From NCBI RefSeq assembly GCF_000973105.1, contig NC_015844.1, positions 4,770,501 through 4,834,500 on the forward strand: 64,000 bases of DNA, read 5' to 3'. Both the position numbers and the translations under genes were made by a program. Source of the stretch: Zobellia galactanivorans (GTDB lineage: Bacteria; Bacteroidota; Bacteroidia; Flavobacteriales; Flavobacteriaceae). The notes beneath the pieces were generated by a model. That model made no database searches. It was given only the letters and a program-made list of their open reading frames with translations, and was not told the origin of the DNA. Below are positions 7,553 to 16,199 of the stretch, piece after piece; the first letter of the stretch is position 1, and each line of letters starts with the position of its first letter.

Positions 7553-9856
7553 ATGCAGAATGAAAACTTTCGAAGAAAGGTATCGGTCATTGGTTCCGAA
7601 GATTTCTCGAATATCAAGATAACAGAACCGGTACGGTACGCTGCCGGAAAATTAGGTGTAAAAGAGGCCTTGCGCCACGGATTTAAGGAAATGGGCATTG
7701 TACGCTCTATGCGTGCATTTTTAGAGCTGAACCAAGAAGACGGCTTTGACTGTCCGAGTTGCGCTTGGCCCAATCCGGAAAAACCTTCCACTATAGCGGA
7801 ATATTGTGAAAATGGGGCAAAGGCAGTTGCCGATGAGGCCACTACCGATAAGATCGGCCGAGAATTTTTCAAGAAGTATTCCGTAGAAGAGTTATCGAAA
7901 CTCACTGAATACCAATTGAACAAATTCGGTAGGCTTACCGAACCTCTTGTTCTTAGGCCGGGCAGTATTCACTACGAGCCTATCTCATGGCAAGAGTCAT
8001 ATGAACTTATTTCCGAAGAATTAGGGCGATTGAAATCACCCGATGATGCCATTTTTTATACTTCCGGGCGATCCAGTAACGAAGCGGCCTACCTTTACGG
8101 TATGTTTGCCAGGGCCCTAGGCACCAATAATATGCCCGACTGTTCCAATATGTGCCACGAATCAAGTGGCGTAGCCCTTTCAGAGACCTTGGGTATCGGT
8201 AAAGGTTCGGTAAAACTTGAAGACCTATACGGTGCCGATGTGGTAATCGTGGCCGGACAAAACCCGGGAACGAATCACCCCCGTATGCTTTCGGCCTTAG
8301 AAAAATGCAAGAAAAATGGAGGCAAGGTGATTAGTATCAATCCCCTTGAAGAATCCGGACTCATTAATTTCAAGAATCCACAACATGTAAAAGGACTCAT
8401 AGGTGGAGGTGAAAATCTTACCGATATTCATCTTCAGGTGCGTATCAATCAAGATATAGCCCTGATGAAATTGATTTTAAAACGACTGGCCGCCTTGGAT
8501 GAAGCCGGTCAGAAAGTATTTAACCATGATTTCTTGGGCGAGTATGTAGACGGTTACCAAGAACTTTTGGACGACTTGGCCCGCTACGACGAATCGTCAT
8601 TACTCGAACTATGTGGGGTAGAGGAAGCCATTATCGATGAAACCGTGGCCTTATTGGCTACAAGTAGTAATATCGTGATATGTTGGGCGATGGGACTGAC
8701 CCAGCATAAGAACGGTGTAGCTACTATTTGCGAATACTTGAACCTACTCTTGTTAAAAGGGTCCTTAGGAAAACCCAACGCTGGCACCTGTCCTGTACGC
8801 GGCCATAGCAACGTTCAGGGCGACCGTAGTGTGGGGATTATGCATTTTGTAAACCCAGAACTCAACGAGCGTATTGAAAAACATTTAGGCTTTAAGGCCC
8901 CTGATAAAGAGGGACTTGATGTTGTTGGGGCCATTAAGGCCATGCATGATGAAAGCGGTAAGGTTTTTATTTGTTTGGGAGGAAATTTTTTAATGGCGGC
9001 TTCCGATACCTTGTATACGGCCGAGGCCATGCAGAACTGTGAACTTACGGTTCAGATAAGTACGAAATTGAACCGATCGCATTTGGTGACCGGAAAAACG
9101 GCGCTCATTCTACCCACTTTCGGTAGGTCGGAAAAAGATATGAAAGGTGACAAGTTGAGATACCAGACCATGGAAGATAGCATGGGCCGTGTACGCCAAT
9201 CACGTGGACTTCTAAAACCGACCTCCGAGAACATAAAAAGTGAACCAGAGCTTATCGCCGAACTGGCCCATACTCATTTTGGAGCCGGGCATTCGGTAAA
9301 CTGGAAAGCCATGGGAGAGGATTATGAGCTAATTCGGGAGAGTATCGACTTAATCATCAAAGGGTTTGAAAATACAAAGGAAAGGTCAAAAGGAATAGGG
9401 TATTATCTACCCAACAATGTTCGTGATCTCGATTTTAGTATGCTGCCCAATGGTCGGGCCCAGCTGACCCGAAACCCCTTGCCCGAACACGATTTAAAGG
9501 ATGAAGAGCTCATGTTGATGACCATTCGCTCCCATGATCAGTTCAACACTACGATCTATGGAATGGATGACAGGTACCGCGGAATCTACAATGAAAGGCG
9601 GGTTCTTTTTATGAATGCCAAGGATATGGAAAAAAGGAACTTGAAAAAGATGGACGTGGTACATATTAAAAGTACCTATAATGGAAAGGTACGTACGGCA
9701 CATAAGTTTCTGGTAGTACCGTATAATATCCCTTCAGGTGATTTGGCCGCCTACTACCCTGAAACCAATGTCTTGGTGCCTTATGACCAATACGCCGATA
9801 AGAGCAAAACACCGATCAGTAAATCGATTAAGGTTACGGTTGAGAAAGCCATCTAA
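7553..9856 (+). CDS. FdhF/YdeP family molybdopterin oxidoreductase
   Basis: A large (767-residue) cytoplasmic molybdopterin-dependent oxidoreductase of the formate-dehydrogenase-alpha-like YdeP family. The N-terminal motif DCPSCAWP (Cys67 and Cys70) is characteristic of YdeP-type enzymes and probably contributes to an iron-sulfur site. The molybdopterin domain follows, with FYTSGRSSNEAAYL and the metal-region segment DCSNMCHESSG. The C-terminal molydopterin-dinucleotide-binding domain begins near residue 635 (TIRSHDQFNTTIYG). No in-frame TGA or selenocysteine is present. A TTG codon at 7547 would add two residues; the ATG at 7553 is preferred. The physiological substrate is unknown; E. coli YdeP is linked to acid resistance rather than proven formate oxidation. 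It follows the DUF7009 gene directly. Confidence 0.88.
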   Translation: MQNENFRRKVSVIGSEDFSNIKITEPVRYAAGKLGVKEALRHGFKEMGIVRSMRAFLELNQEDGFDCPSCAWPNPEKPSTIAEYCENGAKAVADEATTDKIGREFFKKYSVEELSKLTEYQLNKFGRLTEPLVLRPGSIHYEPISWQESYELISEELGRLKSPDDAIFYTSGRSSNEAAYLYGMFARALGTNNMPDCSNMCHESSGVALSETLGIGKGSVKLEDLYGADVVIVAGQNPGTNHPRMLSALEKCKKNGGKVISINPLEESGLINFKNPQHVKGLIGGGENLTDIHLQVRINQDIALMKLILKRLAALDEAGQKVFNHDFLGEYVDGYQELLDDLARYDESSLLELCGVEEAIIDETVALLATSSNIVICWAMGLTQHKNGVATICEYLNLLLLKGSLGKPNAGTCPVRGHSNVQGDRSVGIMHFVNPELNERIEKHLGFKAPDKEGLDVVGAIKAMHDESGKVFICLGGNFLMAASDTLYTAEAMQNCELTVQISTKLNRSHLVTGKTALILPTFGRSEKDMKGDKLRYQTMEDSMGRVRQSRGLLKPTSENIKSEPELIAELAHTHFGAGHSVNWKAMGEDYELIRESIDLIIKGFENTKERSKGIGYYLPNNVRDLDFSMLPNGRAQLTRNPLPEHDLKDEELMLMTIRSHDQFNTTIYGMDDRYRGIYNERRVLFMNAKDMEKRNLKKMDVVHIKSTYNGKVRTAHKFLVVPYNIPSGDLAAYYPETNVLVPYDQYADKSKTPISKSIKVTVEKAI

Positions 9857-9863
9857 AATAAAA

Positions 9864-9893
9864 CCCCCGCAGCAGACGAATCTACTGCGGGGG
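9864..9893 (-). terminator. Strong intrinsic terminator between convergent genes
   Basis: A GC-rich stem (CCCCCGCAG...CTGCGGGGG, then AGA/TCT) with a CGAA loop and one mismatch. A T-rich run follows on the minus strand, so it ends the Ser/Arg-rich gene. It lies 8 bases after the oxidoreductase stop and may act both ways. Confidence 0.85.
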
Positions 9894-9920
9894 CAACAAC
9901 TAACCAACCTAAAAACTATT

Positions 9921-11108
9921 TTAATATCTTCTTGAGCTTCTCGATGAAGTCGATCTTGAAGCGCTGTTGTTCGAGCTGCTTCTTGAAGGGGCTTTGCTCA
10001 CGGAACTTCTTGATGAACTACGGTTCGACACGCTGCTTCTACTCTGGGTAGGTGTCCGTTTTGTGCTTCGGACCGTGTTTTTATTTTGAGAAGAGCTATA
10101 GCGGTTACGGTTGCTAGAGCTTACCGCACTGCGCGTTGGTCTCTTGGCCGATGATGTTTTGGTCACCGTTGTTCTTTTGGTTACCGTACTTCTATTCGGT
10201 TTGCGTACGGTAGTCGTTTTTCGGGTTACAGAAGTACCGTTACTCGGGCGAACACGGGTCGATGACCGGTTTACCGTGGCCTTGCTGGTTTTTCCATTGC
10301 GCACCGCGCTACTTCTGTTCGTGCTTCTTACAGCGGCACTATGACGGGCCGTAGTATTCCTTGATTTAGAAACATTGCTGCTTCTATTGGAAGCCAAACT
10401 GTTAGTTCTGCGGGCACTGCTTCGTACGCTTACCCTTTTATCGTTTCTATATACCCTTGATCTTTCGCTCCTAATTTTATTATAGCGATGGGTTTTACCG
10501 ATTTTGGCATAGAATCGTCTTGTATTATGTCTGTAAGGAGAATAATAGGTATAACGAACAGGACTGTAATATCTTCTATAAGGCCTGTTGTACACAAGAC
10601 AAAAGCCAATTGACGGTCTGGTAAAAAAGGCATGGAAGGGTCTGTGGACATAGCGTCTGTTGTAAATGTTTATATACCCCGTATGATAATCATATAGACC
10701 TCTGTGGTTGTAATAGATGCTCATGCCTCCCAATCTACGGATGCGTCCGTTGTTATAACTTATGTCAACATCACCTATTTGGGTAACACGTCCGTAATAA
10801 TCGTAATAAATAGGTACGTTCTCTACTTGAATTACCGCACCGTAATCATCATATTGGGCGTACGGGCTATAATCATAACCAGAGTTAAAGGTAACACCGT
10901 TTCTACGTCCGGTGACGCGACCATCAATGTAAAAATCAAACTCACCATCAGGATATACCGAAAACGTAATGCCATTTTCGACAAAAATAAATGAGTCGTT
11001 GTATCCATAAGCATTGCGTTCTGCAACCTTATCTTCTACTGTAACTGTGGCCATGGCACCGGTAGTGCCTAAAATAAGGGCCGAAAAAAAGAGTAGTAAG
11101 TTTCTCAT
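9921..11108 (-). CDS. Exported Tyr-rich protein with a Ser/Arg-rich basic tail
   Basis: A 395-residue protein with a clear signal peptide (MRNLLLFFSALILGTTGAMA). Residues about 45-150 form a Tyr- and Gly-rich region with recurring pieces such as GRVTQIGDVDISYNNGR and RRLGGMSIYYNHRG, looking like short beta-repeats. Residues about 150-215 are Tyr/Arg-rich. From about 215 to the end the protein is almost only Ser, Arg, Thr, Asn and Lys (clusters such as RSSSRSSVSKAPSRSSS), strongly basic and presumably disordered. I do not know a named function. A polyanion-binding role (extracellular DNA, sulfated polysaccharide, LPS) is inferred from charge only. It is monocistronic and closed by the terminator at 9864-9893. 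Confidence 0.8.
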   Translation of the reverse strand: MRNLLLFFSALILGTTGAMATVTVEDKVAERNAYGYNDSFIFVENGITFSVYPDGEFDFYIDGRVTGRRNGVTFNSGYDYSPYAQYDDYGAVIQVENVPIYYDYYGRVTQIGDVDISYNNGRIRRLGGMSIYYNHRGLYDYHTGYINIYNRRYVHRPFHAFFTRPSIGFCLVYNRPYRRYYSPVRYTYYSPYRHNTRRFYAKIGKTHRYNKIRSERSRVYRNDKRVSVRSSARRTNSLASNRSSNVSKSRNTTARHSAAVRSTNRSSAVRNGKTSKATVNRSSTRVRPSNGTSVTRKTTTVRKPNRSTVTKRTTVTKTSSAKRPTRSAVSSSNRNRYSSSQNKNTVRSTKRTPTQSRSSVSNRSSSRSSVSKAPSRSSSNNSASRSTSSRSSRRY

Positions 11109-11293
11109 GCTATAAGGTTTTAAATTCCTGAGTGTAATTATTTACATTCGAGTTGTAATAAACAAACAGCGTGCCAAAAATCGGAACACAAATGCAACTA
11201 TCTGATATTGAGTTAATTAAATCGAATTGTTATTTTAAAAAGGGAGGAAATAGGCTTTATAAATAATTTGATACGGAATCAAATCCATAAAAA

Positions 11294-11324
11294 AGACCCC
11301 ATTCTTTAAGCTAAAATGGGGTCT
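11294..11324 (-). terminator. Intrinsic terminator of uvrA
   Basis: AGACCCCATT / AATGGGGTCT stem (10 bp) followed on the minus strand by a T-run, 31 bases beyond the uvrA stop codon. Confidence 0.85.
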
Positions 11325-11355
11325 CTAATTTGATTTGTAAGGGCTATACGGCTAG

Positions 11356-14133
11356 CTACAATTTTTCCTTTAGATACTTGGCCGTAAACGAAGTGCTGCT
11401 TTTGATTATTTCCTCGGGCGTGCCTTCCGCCAAAAGTTGCCCTCCATTTTCACCGCCTTCCGGGCCTAGATCAATAATATAGTCCGCACACTTGATGAGC
11501 TCTACATTATGTTCGATCACAATGACCGAATGGCCCTTTTCTATAAGGGCATCAAATGACTTCAAAAGTTTTTTGATATCGTGAAAATGTAGTCCTGTAG
11601 TGGGTTCGTCAAAAATGAACAAGGCCTTGTCCTTGGTCGTGCCCTTGACCAAAAAGGAAGCCAGTTTAATACGCTGTGCCTCACCGCCCGAAAGGGTAGA
11701 AGAAGACTGTCCAAGGGTTACATAGCCCAAGCCAACATCTTGTAAAGGTTTTAGTTTGTTTACGATCTTGTTTTGTTTATGGATATCAAAAAAGGCAATG
11801 GCATCATCAATGGTCATATTAAGAACGTCATCGATATTGGCCTCATGAAACTTTACTTCCAAGACTTCCTTTTTAAAACGCTTACCCCCACAGGTATCGC
11901 ATTGAAGGTGTACATCGGCCATAAACTGCATTTCTACCGTAATTTCGCCTTCCCCCTTACATTTTTCACACCGGCCTCCATCGACATTAAAAGAGAAGTG
12001 TTTGGCCTGATAAGCCCTGATTTTACTCAGTTTCTGTGCCGCAAAGAGGTTTCTGATATCATCGTAGGCCTTTATATAGGTCACGGGATTTGAGCGTGAA
12101 GACCTACCAATGGGGTTCTGGTCTACGAACTCGACATGTTTTATGGTCTTGTATTTTCCTTCTACTTTGGTATACTGTCCGGCCTTTTCGCCGTAACCAC
12201 CAACTTCCTTTAAAATAATAGGGTAGAGGAGTTTTTTGACCAAGGTACTCTTTCCACTACCGGAAACACCGGTTATTACGGTAAGCATGTTTAATGGAAA
12301 AGTAACATCTATATTTTTAAGGTTGTTTTCGCGGGCCCCTTTAATCGTAATATAATCGGGAGAGGTCCGTCTTTTTGTGGGCACACTGATTTCTTTCGTG
12401 CCGTTCAAGTATCCTGCAGTCAGTGAATTCGATTTTAAGATGTCGTCCAAGGTCCCATGGGCCACTACCTCACCGCCATGTGTTCCCGCTTCCGGGCCAA
12501 TATCTATGACTTCGTCGGCAGCCTTCATAATGTCTTCGTCGTGTTCGACTACGATTACGGTATTGCCCAAATCGCGTAAGGACAACAAAACATCGATCAG
12601 GTTTTCGGTGTCTTTAGGATGTAGTCCGATACTGGGTTCATCAAGAATATACATGCTTCCTACAAGGCTACTGCCCAAAGAGGTTGCTAGGTTGATCCGT
12701 TGGCTTTCACCACCCGATAAGGTATTCGACTTTCGGTTCATGGTCAGATAGCTTAATCCTACCTTATCGAGAAAACCGAGCCTGGTATTGATTTCCTTTA
12801 AAAGGCGGGAAGCGATTTTCGAATCGTATTTATCCAAAACCAAATCATCAAAAAACGGAATCAACTTTTTAATGGGAAGTTCGACCAAGTCGGAAATGTT
12901 CTTACCGGCAATTTTTACATAGTCCGTTTCCTTGCGCAGGCGTTTTCCGTGGCAAACGTTGCATTTGGTTTTTCCCCGGTAGCGCGAAAGCATCACCCGG
13001 TTTTGAATTTTATAGCTTTTTTCCTCTAGTTGACCAAAAAACTTATGTAGGCCGATAAAATGTTCGTTTCCGTCCCAGACCAGTTGTTTTTGTTCTTCGG
13101 AAAGTTCGAACCAAGGTTTGTGTATCGGGAAATCGAATTTGTAGGAAGAGTTTACCAGTTGGTCCCTGTACCACCCCATACTTTCGCCTCGCCATGGGAA
13201 AATGGCATTTTCATAAACAGAAAGGGCTGTATTGGGCACCACTAGGTCTTCATCAATACCGATAACATCGCCATAGCCTTCGCATTTCGGACAGGCCCCA
13301 TAAGGGTTGTTAAAACTGAACAGATGTACATTTGGTTCTAAAAACGTCATCCCATCAAGCTCAAACTTATTGCTGAAGGGAATGCGCTCTTTGCTGTTGA
13401 GTTCTTCAATGGCACATTCACCTTTTCCTTCAAAAAAAGCGGTATCGACGGCATTTGCCAAACGATTGTAGAAATCTTCGTCATCTTTGACAATAATCCG
13501 ATCGACGACCAAATCGAAATTCCGTGAAATATCATCAGGTACGTTGTCTATACGAAGTACTTCGCCCTTATATTTGATACGCGCGTAGCCTTGCTTTGAG
13601 AGCAATTGTAGTGATTTGATGGTATCTCGGTTCGCATCTATTTGGATCGGGGCCAATAAAAGTAACTTGGTGCCTTCCTCGTATGTCTTTACCTGTTCGA
13701 CCACATCGGTAACCGTATCTTTTTTGACCTCTCGCCCGGAAATAGGGGAGATGGTACGGCCGATACGGGCGTAGAGCAGTTTGAGGTAATCGTAAATTTC
13801 GGTGGTAGTACCTACGGTAGAACGTGGGTTGGTAGAATTCACCTTTTGTTCAATGGCGATGGCGGGCGCTATACCTTTTATATAATCAACCTTGGGTTTG
13901 TCTAGCTTGCCCAAGAATTGCCTTGCATAAGACGAAAGACTTTCTACATACCTTCTTTGGCCTTCGGCATAAAGCGTATCGAAAGCCAAACTCGATTTTC
14001 CGGAACCCGAAAGACCGGTAATGACCACCAATTTGTTTCGGGGGATGACAACGTCGATATTCTTTAAGTTGTGCAGTTTTGCTCCCTTAATGATTATGTT
14101 GTACTTGGGGTTTACGTCTACTATTTCTGCCAT
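11356..14133 (-). CDS. uvrA: Excinuclease ABC subunit UvrA
   Basis: UvrA scans DNA for bulky lesions as a dimer and loads UvrB in nucleotide excision repair. The 925-residue product has both ABC modules: Walker A GLSGSGKS at residues 40-47 and a second one (GVSGSGKST) in the C-terminal half, and two signatures (LSGGESQR, LSGGEAQR). It also has zinc-binding CxxC pairs: CPKC and CNVC in the first half, and CEKC...CDTC in the second half. I chose the ATG at 14131-14133 (MAEIVDVNPKYNIIIKG), which matches the family N-terminus; an in-frame start 42 bases upstream would add 14 unusual residues. It has the usual length for the family and is transcribed alone. Confidence 0.97.
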   Translation of the reverse strand: MAEIVDVNPKYNIIIKGAKLHNLKNIDVVIPRNKLVVITGLSGSGKSSLAFDTLYAEGQRRYVESLSSYARQFLGKLDKPKVDYIKGIAPAIAIEQKVNSTNPRSTVGTTTEIYDYLKLLYARIGRTISPISGREVKKDTVTDVVEQVKTYEEGTKLLLLAPIQIDANRDTIKSLQLLSKQGYARIKYKGEVLRIDNVPDDISRNFDLVVDRIIVKDDEDFYNRLANAVDTAFFEGKGECAIEELNSKERIPFSNKFELDGMTFLEPNVHLFSFNNPYGACPKCEGYGDVIGIDEDLVVPNTALSVYENAIFPWRGESMGWYRDQLVNSSYKFDFPIHKPWFELSEEQKQLVWDGNEHFIGLHKFFGQLEEKSYKIQNRVMLSRYRGKTKCNVCHGKRLRKETDYVKIAGKNISDLVELPIKKLIPFFDDLVLDKYDSKIASRLLKEINTRLGFLDKVGLSYLTMNRKSNTLSGGESQRINLATSLGSSLVGSMYILDEPSIGLHPKDTENLIDVLLSLRDLGNTVIVVEHDEDIMKAADEVIDIGPEAGTHGGEVVAHGTLDDILKSNSLTAGYLNGTKEISVPTKRRTSPDYITIKGARENNLKNIDVTFPLNMLTVITGVSGSGKSTLVKKLLYPIILKEVGGYGEKAGQYTKVEGKYKTIKHVEFVDQNPIGRSSRSNPVTYIKAYDDIRNLFAAQKLSKIRAYQAKHFSFNVDGGRCEKCKGEGEITVEMQFMADVHLQCDTCGGKRFKKEVLEVKFHEANIDDVLNMTIDDAIAFFDIHKQNKIVNKLKPLQDVGLGYVTLGQSSSTLSGGEAQRIKLASFLVKGTTKDKALFIFDEPTTGLHFHDIKKLLKSFDALIEKGHSVIVIEHNVELIKCADYIIDLGPEGGENGGQLLAEGTPEEIIKSSTSFTAKYLKEKL

Positions 14134-14251
14134 GTGCTTATCTAAGCTTACAAAGATACGATATGATGATTTCAATAGCTAAAATTGTACAGTTCACATT
14201 AAAAAATGTGTCGATAACGTCAGAAATTTTCTAAAGTCATTTAATTTTTTC

Positions 14252-14259
14252 TATATTTG
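14252..14259 (+). promoter_or_regulatory. -7 element of the first ECF sigma gene
   Basis: TATATTTG fits TAnnTTTG exactly. It leaves a leader of about 110 bases before the start codon at 14379, nearly the same length as predicted for the second copy. Confidence 0.55.
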
Positions 14260-14330
14260 ACCCCAACAAAATGTTAAGACGCCTATAGCGAAAAATTACT
14301 TTTAGAAAGATTAAAACATTATCTACCAGA

Positions 14331-14347
14331 CCTTTTCTATGAAAAGG
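14331..14347 (+). promoter_or_regulatory. Leader hairpin of the first sigma gene
   Basis: CCTTTTC - TAT - GAAAAGG, a perfect 7-bp stem in the 5' leader ending exactly 31 bases before the ATG. A counterpart at 15537-15550 has the same 31-base spacing to the second sigma gene. Confidence 0.55.
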
Positions 14348-14378
14348 ACGTCAGGTTTTAACTATTAAAGTAATTGTT

Positions 14379-14960
14379 ATGGATATATTGACAAAAGATT
14401 CCCTTCTTATTAAAAATTACATCTCGGGTGATGAAAAAGCTTTGGAGATTCTGATTGAAAAGCACAACCAGCGGCTCAGCAGTTTTATTTACTCCAAGGT
14501 AAACAACCGTGATATTACCGAAGACATTTTTCAAGACACCTTTATTAAGGTCATCAAAACACTTCGACGGGGCACCTATAATGAAGAAGGTAAATTTTTG
14601 CCATGGGTGATGCGTATCGCCCATAACCTTATTATAGACCACTTTAGAAAAAATAGCCGAATGCCTATGTTCGAGGGGTCCGATACTTTTGATATTTTCG
14701 CCCACATAGGGGACGAAAAGCTAAATATAGAACGACAGTTAATAAAAGACCAGATCGATTGTGACCTTGAAATTTTGGTAGATGAACTACCTGAAGACCA
14801 AAAGGAGGTTTTGGTCATGCGTATCTATAGGGATATGAGTTTTAAGGAAATCTCGGAAAATACCGGGGTAAGTATAAATACCGCACTGGGCCGTATGCGC
14901 TATGCCCTTATTAATTTGCGGAAGATTATTGAACAGAACAACATTGCTTTGACGAATTAA
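14379..14960 (+). CDS. ECF-type RNA polymerase sigma factor, copy 1
   Basis: A 193-residue sigma-70 family protein with region 2 (FIYSKV...TEDIFQDTFIKVIKTL, about residues 35-62) and region 4 with its helix-turn-helix (MSFKEISENTGVSINTALGRMRYAL, about 152-176, here split by description only). It directs core RNA polymerase to a special promoter set. It aligns without gaps to the second copy at 15582-16163, with 154 of 193 residues identical by hand count. No membrane or zinc-finger anti-sigma gene lies next to it; instead a 47-codon gene follows 73 bases downstream. The regulon is unknown. The start is supported by equal length in both copies. Confidence 0.92.
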   Translation: MDILTKDSLLIKNYISGDEKALEILIEKHNQRLSSFIYSKVNNRDITEDIFQDTFIKVIKTLRRGTYNEEGKFLPWVMRIAHNLIIDHFRKNSRMPMFEGSDTFDIFAHIGDEKLNIERQLIKDQIDCDLEILVDELPEDQKEVLVMRIYRDMSFKEISENTGVSINTALGRMRYALINLRKIIEQNNIALTN

Positions 14961-14997
14961 TTAACCATAGGTCGAAGCAATTCATTATATTTATATC

Positions 14998-15008
14998 AGT
15001 TGCGTTAT
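14998..15008 (+). promoter_or_regulatory. Conserved 11-mer before the first 47-codon gene
   Basis: AGTTGCGTTAT lies 25 bases before the ATG at 15034. The identical 11-mer lies 24 bases before the second mini-gene. It may be a promoter element or an RNA site; the bases around it are much less conserved. Confidence 0.45.
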
Positions 15009-15033
15009 TATGCGGTAACAATACTGAATATAT

Positions 15034-15177
15034 ATGGGAAAAATTTACGCTACAGAATCGGACAAATGTAGATTGGTAAAAGCGAAGCCTGAAACCGTTG
15101 AGTTTCTATTGGCTTATTCCAAATCTCTAAGTATTACAGAAGCCAAAGGTTTACAGTTTGAGTCAAATATGAACTGA
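15034..15177 (+). CDS. 47-residue conserved small protein, copy 1
   Basis: A short gene of 48 codons including the stop, downstream of the first sigma gene. The product starts MGKIYATE, contains VKAKPETVEFLLAYSK in the middle and ends LQFESNMN. It aligns without gaps over its full 47 residues to the second copy at 16235-16378 (19 identical residues plus many conservative ones such as V/I, Y/F, L/F). Its position immediately after a sigma gene in both copies, and a terminator 22 bases after its stop, argue that it is a real gene. It has no signal peptide or membrane helix. A role as a sigma modulator is inference. Confidence 0.7.
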   Translation: MGKIYATESDKCRLVKAKPETVEFLLAYSKSLSITEAKGLQFESNMN

Positions 15178-15198
15178 CGAATAACCTTATATTATATA

Positions 15199-15236
15199 AA
15201 AGGCCCTTGCACGAATTGTGCAAGGGCCTTTTTTGT
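15199..15236 (+). terminator. Intrinsic terminator of sigma cassette 1
   Basis: A 14-bp perfect stem (AAAGGCCCTTGCAC / GTGCAAGGGCCTTT) with a GAATT loop followed by a T-run. Confidence 0.93.
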
Positions 15237-15456
15237 AGGAAATAAGTACCCATAAAGCCTGTGTTTATAATAAGTATTGTATGATATGTATATTCTCCTT
15301 TTAAAACAATACCAGGCCATACATCTTCAGGGTATTGATTTTGTGTGGCTAACGCACTTCGAACCATTTTATTTTGTTGAAAAAGGGAAAAGTAGGTTTT
15401 CACATCAAAAACAAGCGGTTTTACAACAATGTTTTTTTCTAGACCCCTCTATTATC

Positions 15457-15464
15457 TAGTTTTA
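15457..15464 (+). promoter_or_regulatory. Possible -7 element of the second ECF sigma gene
   Basis: TAGTTTTA differs from TAnnTTTG at the last base. Its distance to the start codon (117 bases) is nearly the same as in copy 1 (119 bases), which is the main support. Confidence 0.35.
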
Positions 15465-15536
15465 TATCATAATTAATAACAAGGCCATCCACCAAAGGAT
15501 AAAATTACATTCTTAAAATAACTAAATAACGGTAGT

Positions 15537-15550
15537 CTTTCTTAGGAAAG
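15537..15550 (+). promoter_or_regulatory. Leader hairpin of the second sigma gene
   Basis: CTTTC - TTAG - GAAAG, a 5-bp stem ending exactly 31 bases before the ATG, like the 7-bp hairpin of copy 1. Stem length and loop differ, so the shape is kept more than the sequence. Confidence 0.5.
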
Positions 15551-15581
15551 TCTCAAATCTTAAACTAAAAAACCCTACACA

Positions 15582-16163
15582 ATGAACCAACAAATCGAAG
15601 ATTCAATACTAGTAAGAGATTATATCAGCGGAGACGAAAAAGCTCTTGAGATTTTGATCAACCGTCACAACCAAAGAATATCTAGTTTTATTTACTCTAA
15701 GGTTTTGGATCGCGATGTGACCGAAGATATTTTCCAGGACACATTTATTAAAGTGATCAAAACTTTAAAAAGAGGTTCATATAGTGAAGAGGGAAAGTTT
15801 TTACCTTGGGTAATGCGTATCGCCCATAACTTGATCATCGATCATTTTAGAAAGAACAAAAGGATGCCGATGTTCGAAGGAAATGATGATTTCAATATCT
15901 TTTCCGTAATCGGAGATGATAAGTTAAATGCGGAAAAGCAGCTTATTAAAGACCAAATTACTTCTGACCTTAAACATTTGATCGAAGAATTACCAGATGA
16001 TCAAAAAGAAGTTTTGGTAATGCGTATCTACAAAGACATGAGCTTTAAGGAAATCTCTGAAAACACCGGAGTAAGCATTAACACGGCCTTGGGAAGAATG
16101 CGTTATGCCCTTATTAACCTTAGAAAAATCATTGACAAACATAATATTGTTTTAACGAATTAA
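15582..16163 (+). CDS. ECF-type RNA polymerase sigma factor, copy 2
   Basis: A 193-residue paralogue of the sigma factor at 14379-14960. It has the same region 2 and region 4 blocks; the region 4 helix-turn-helix and the core-binding segment around FQDTFIKVIKTL are almost invariant. Differences cluster in the first 13 residues and in the linker between regions 2 and 4 (about residues 100-135). Because the DNA-reading helices are nearly unchanged, both copies probably recognise very similar promoters and differ in control. It is followed 71 bases downstream by its own 47-codon gene. No anti-sigma gene is adjacent. Confidence 0.92.
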   Translation: MNQQIEDSILVRDYISGDEKALEILINRHNQRISSFIYSKVLDRDVTEDIFQDTFIKVIKTLKRGSYSEEGKFLPWVMRIAHNLIIDHFRKNKRMPMFEGNDDFNIFSVIGDDKLNAEKQLIKDQITSDLKHLIEELPDDQKEVLVMRIYKDMSFKEISENTGVSINTALGRMRYALINLRKIIDKHNIVLTN

Positions 16164-16199
16164 TAAGTAGCTGAGAATTCTCAACAATATTTCCAATCT

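Larger units (their letters stand above)
15237..15581 (+). other. Long non-coding spacer and leader of sigma copy 2
   Basis: No convincing gene lies here: the small open frames on either strand start inside AT-rich sequence and have no family-like features. What can be seen is a possible promoter element, TAGTTTTA at 15457-15464, about 117 bases before the start codon, and the leader hairpin at 15537-15550. The rest is AT-rich without clear structure. Confidence 0.5.

Noticed and set aside
7553-9856. Selenocysteine-containing formate dehydrogenase
   Set aside because: No in-frame TGA and the YdeP-type DCPSCAWP motif is present instead.
10000-10440. Repetitive DNA in the Ser/Arg-rich gene, possibly CRISPR-like
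   Set aside because: Repeats are short, irregular and in codon phase; there are no constant repeats with unique spacers. The antisense frame at 10111-10344 is also an artefact of this composition.
15134-15403. 89-codon minus-strand frame between the sigma cassettes
   Set aside because: It spans the strong terminator at 15199-15236 and the mini-gene 3' end; composition is not gene-like.
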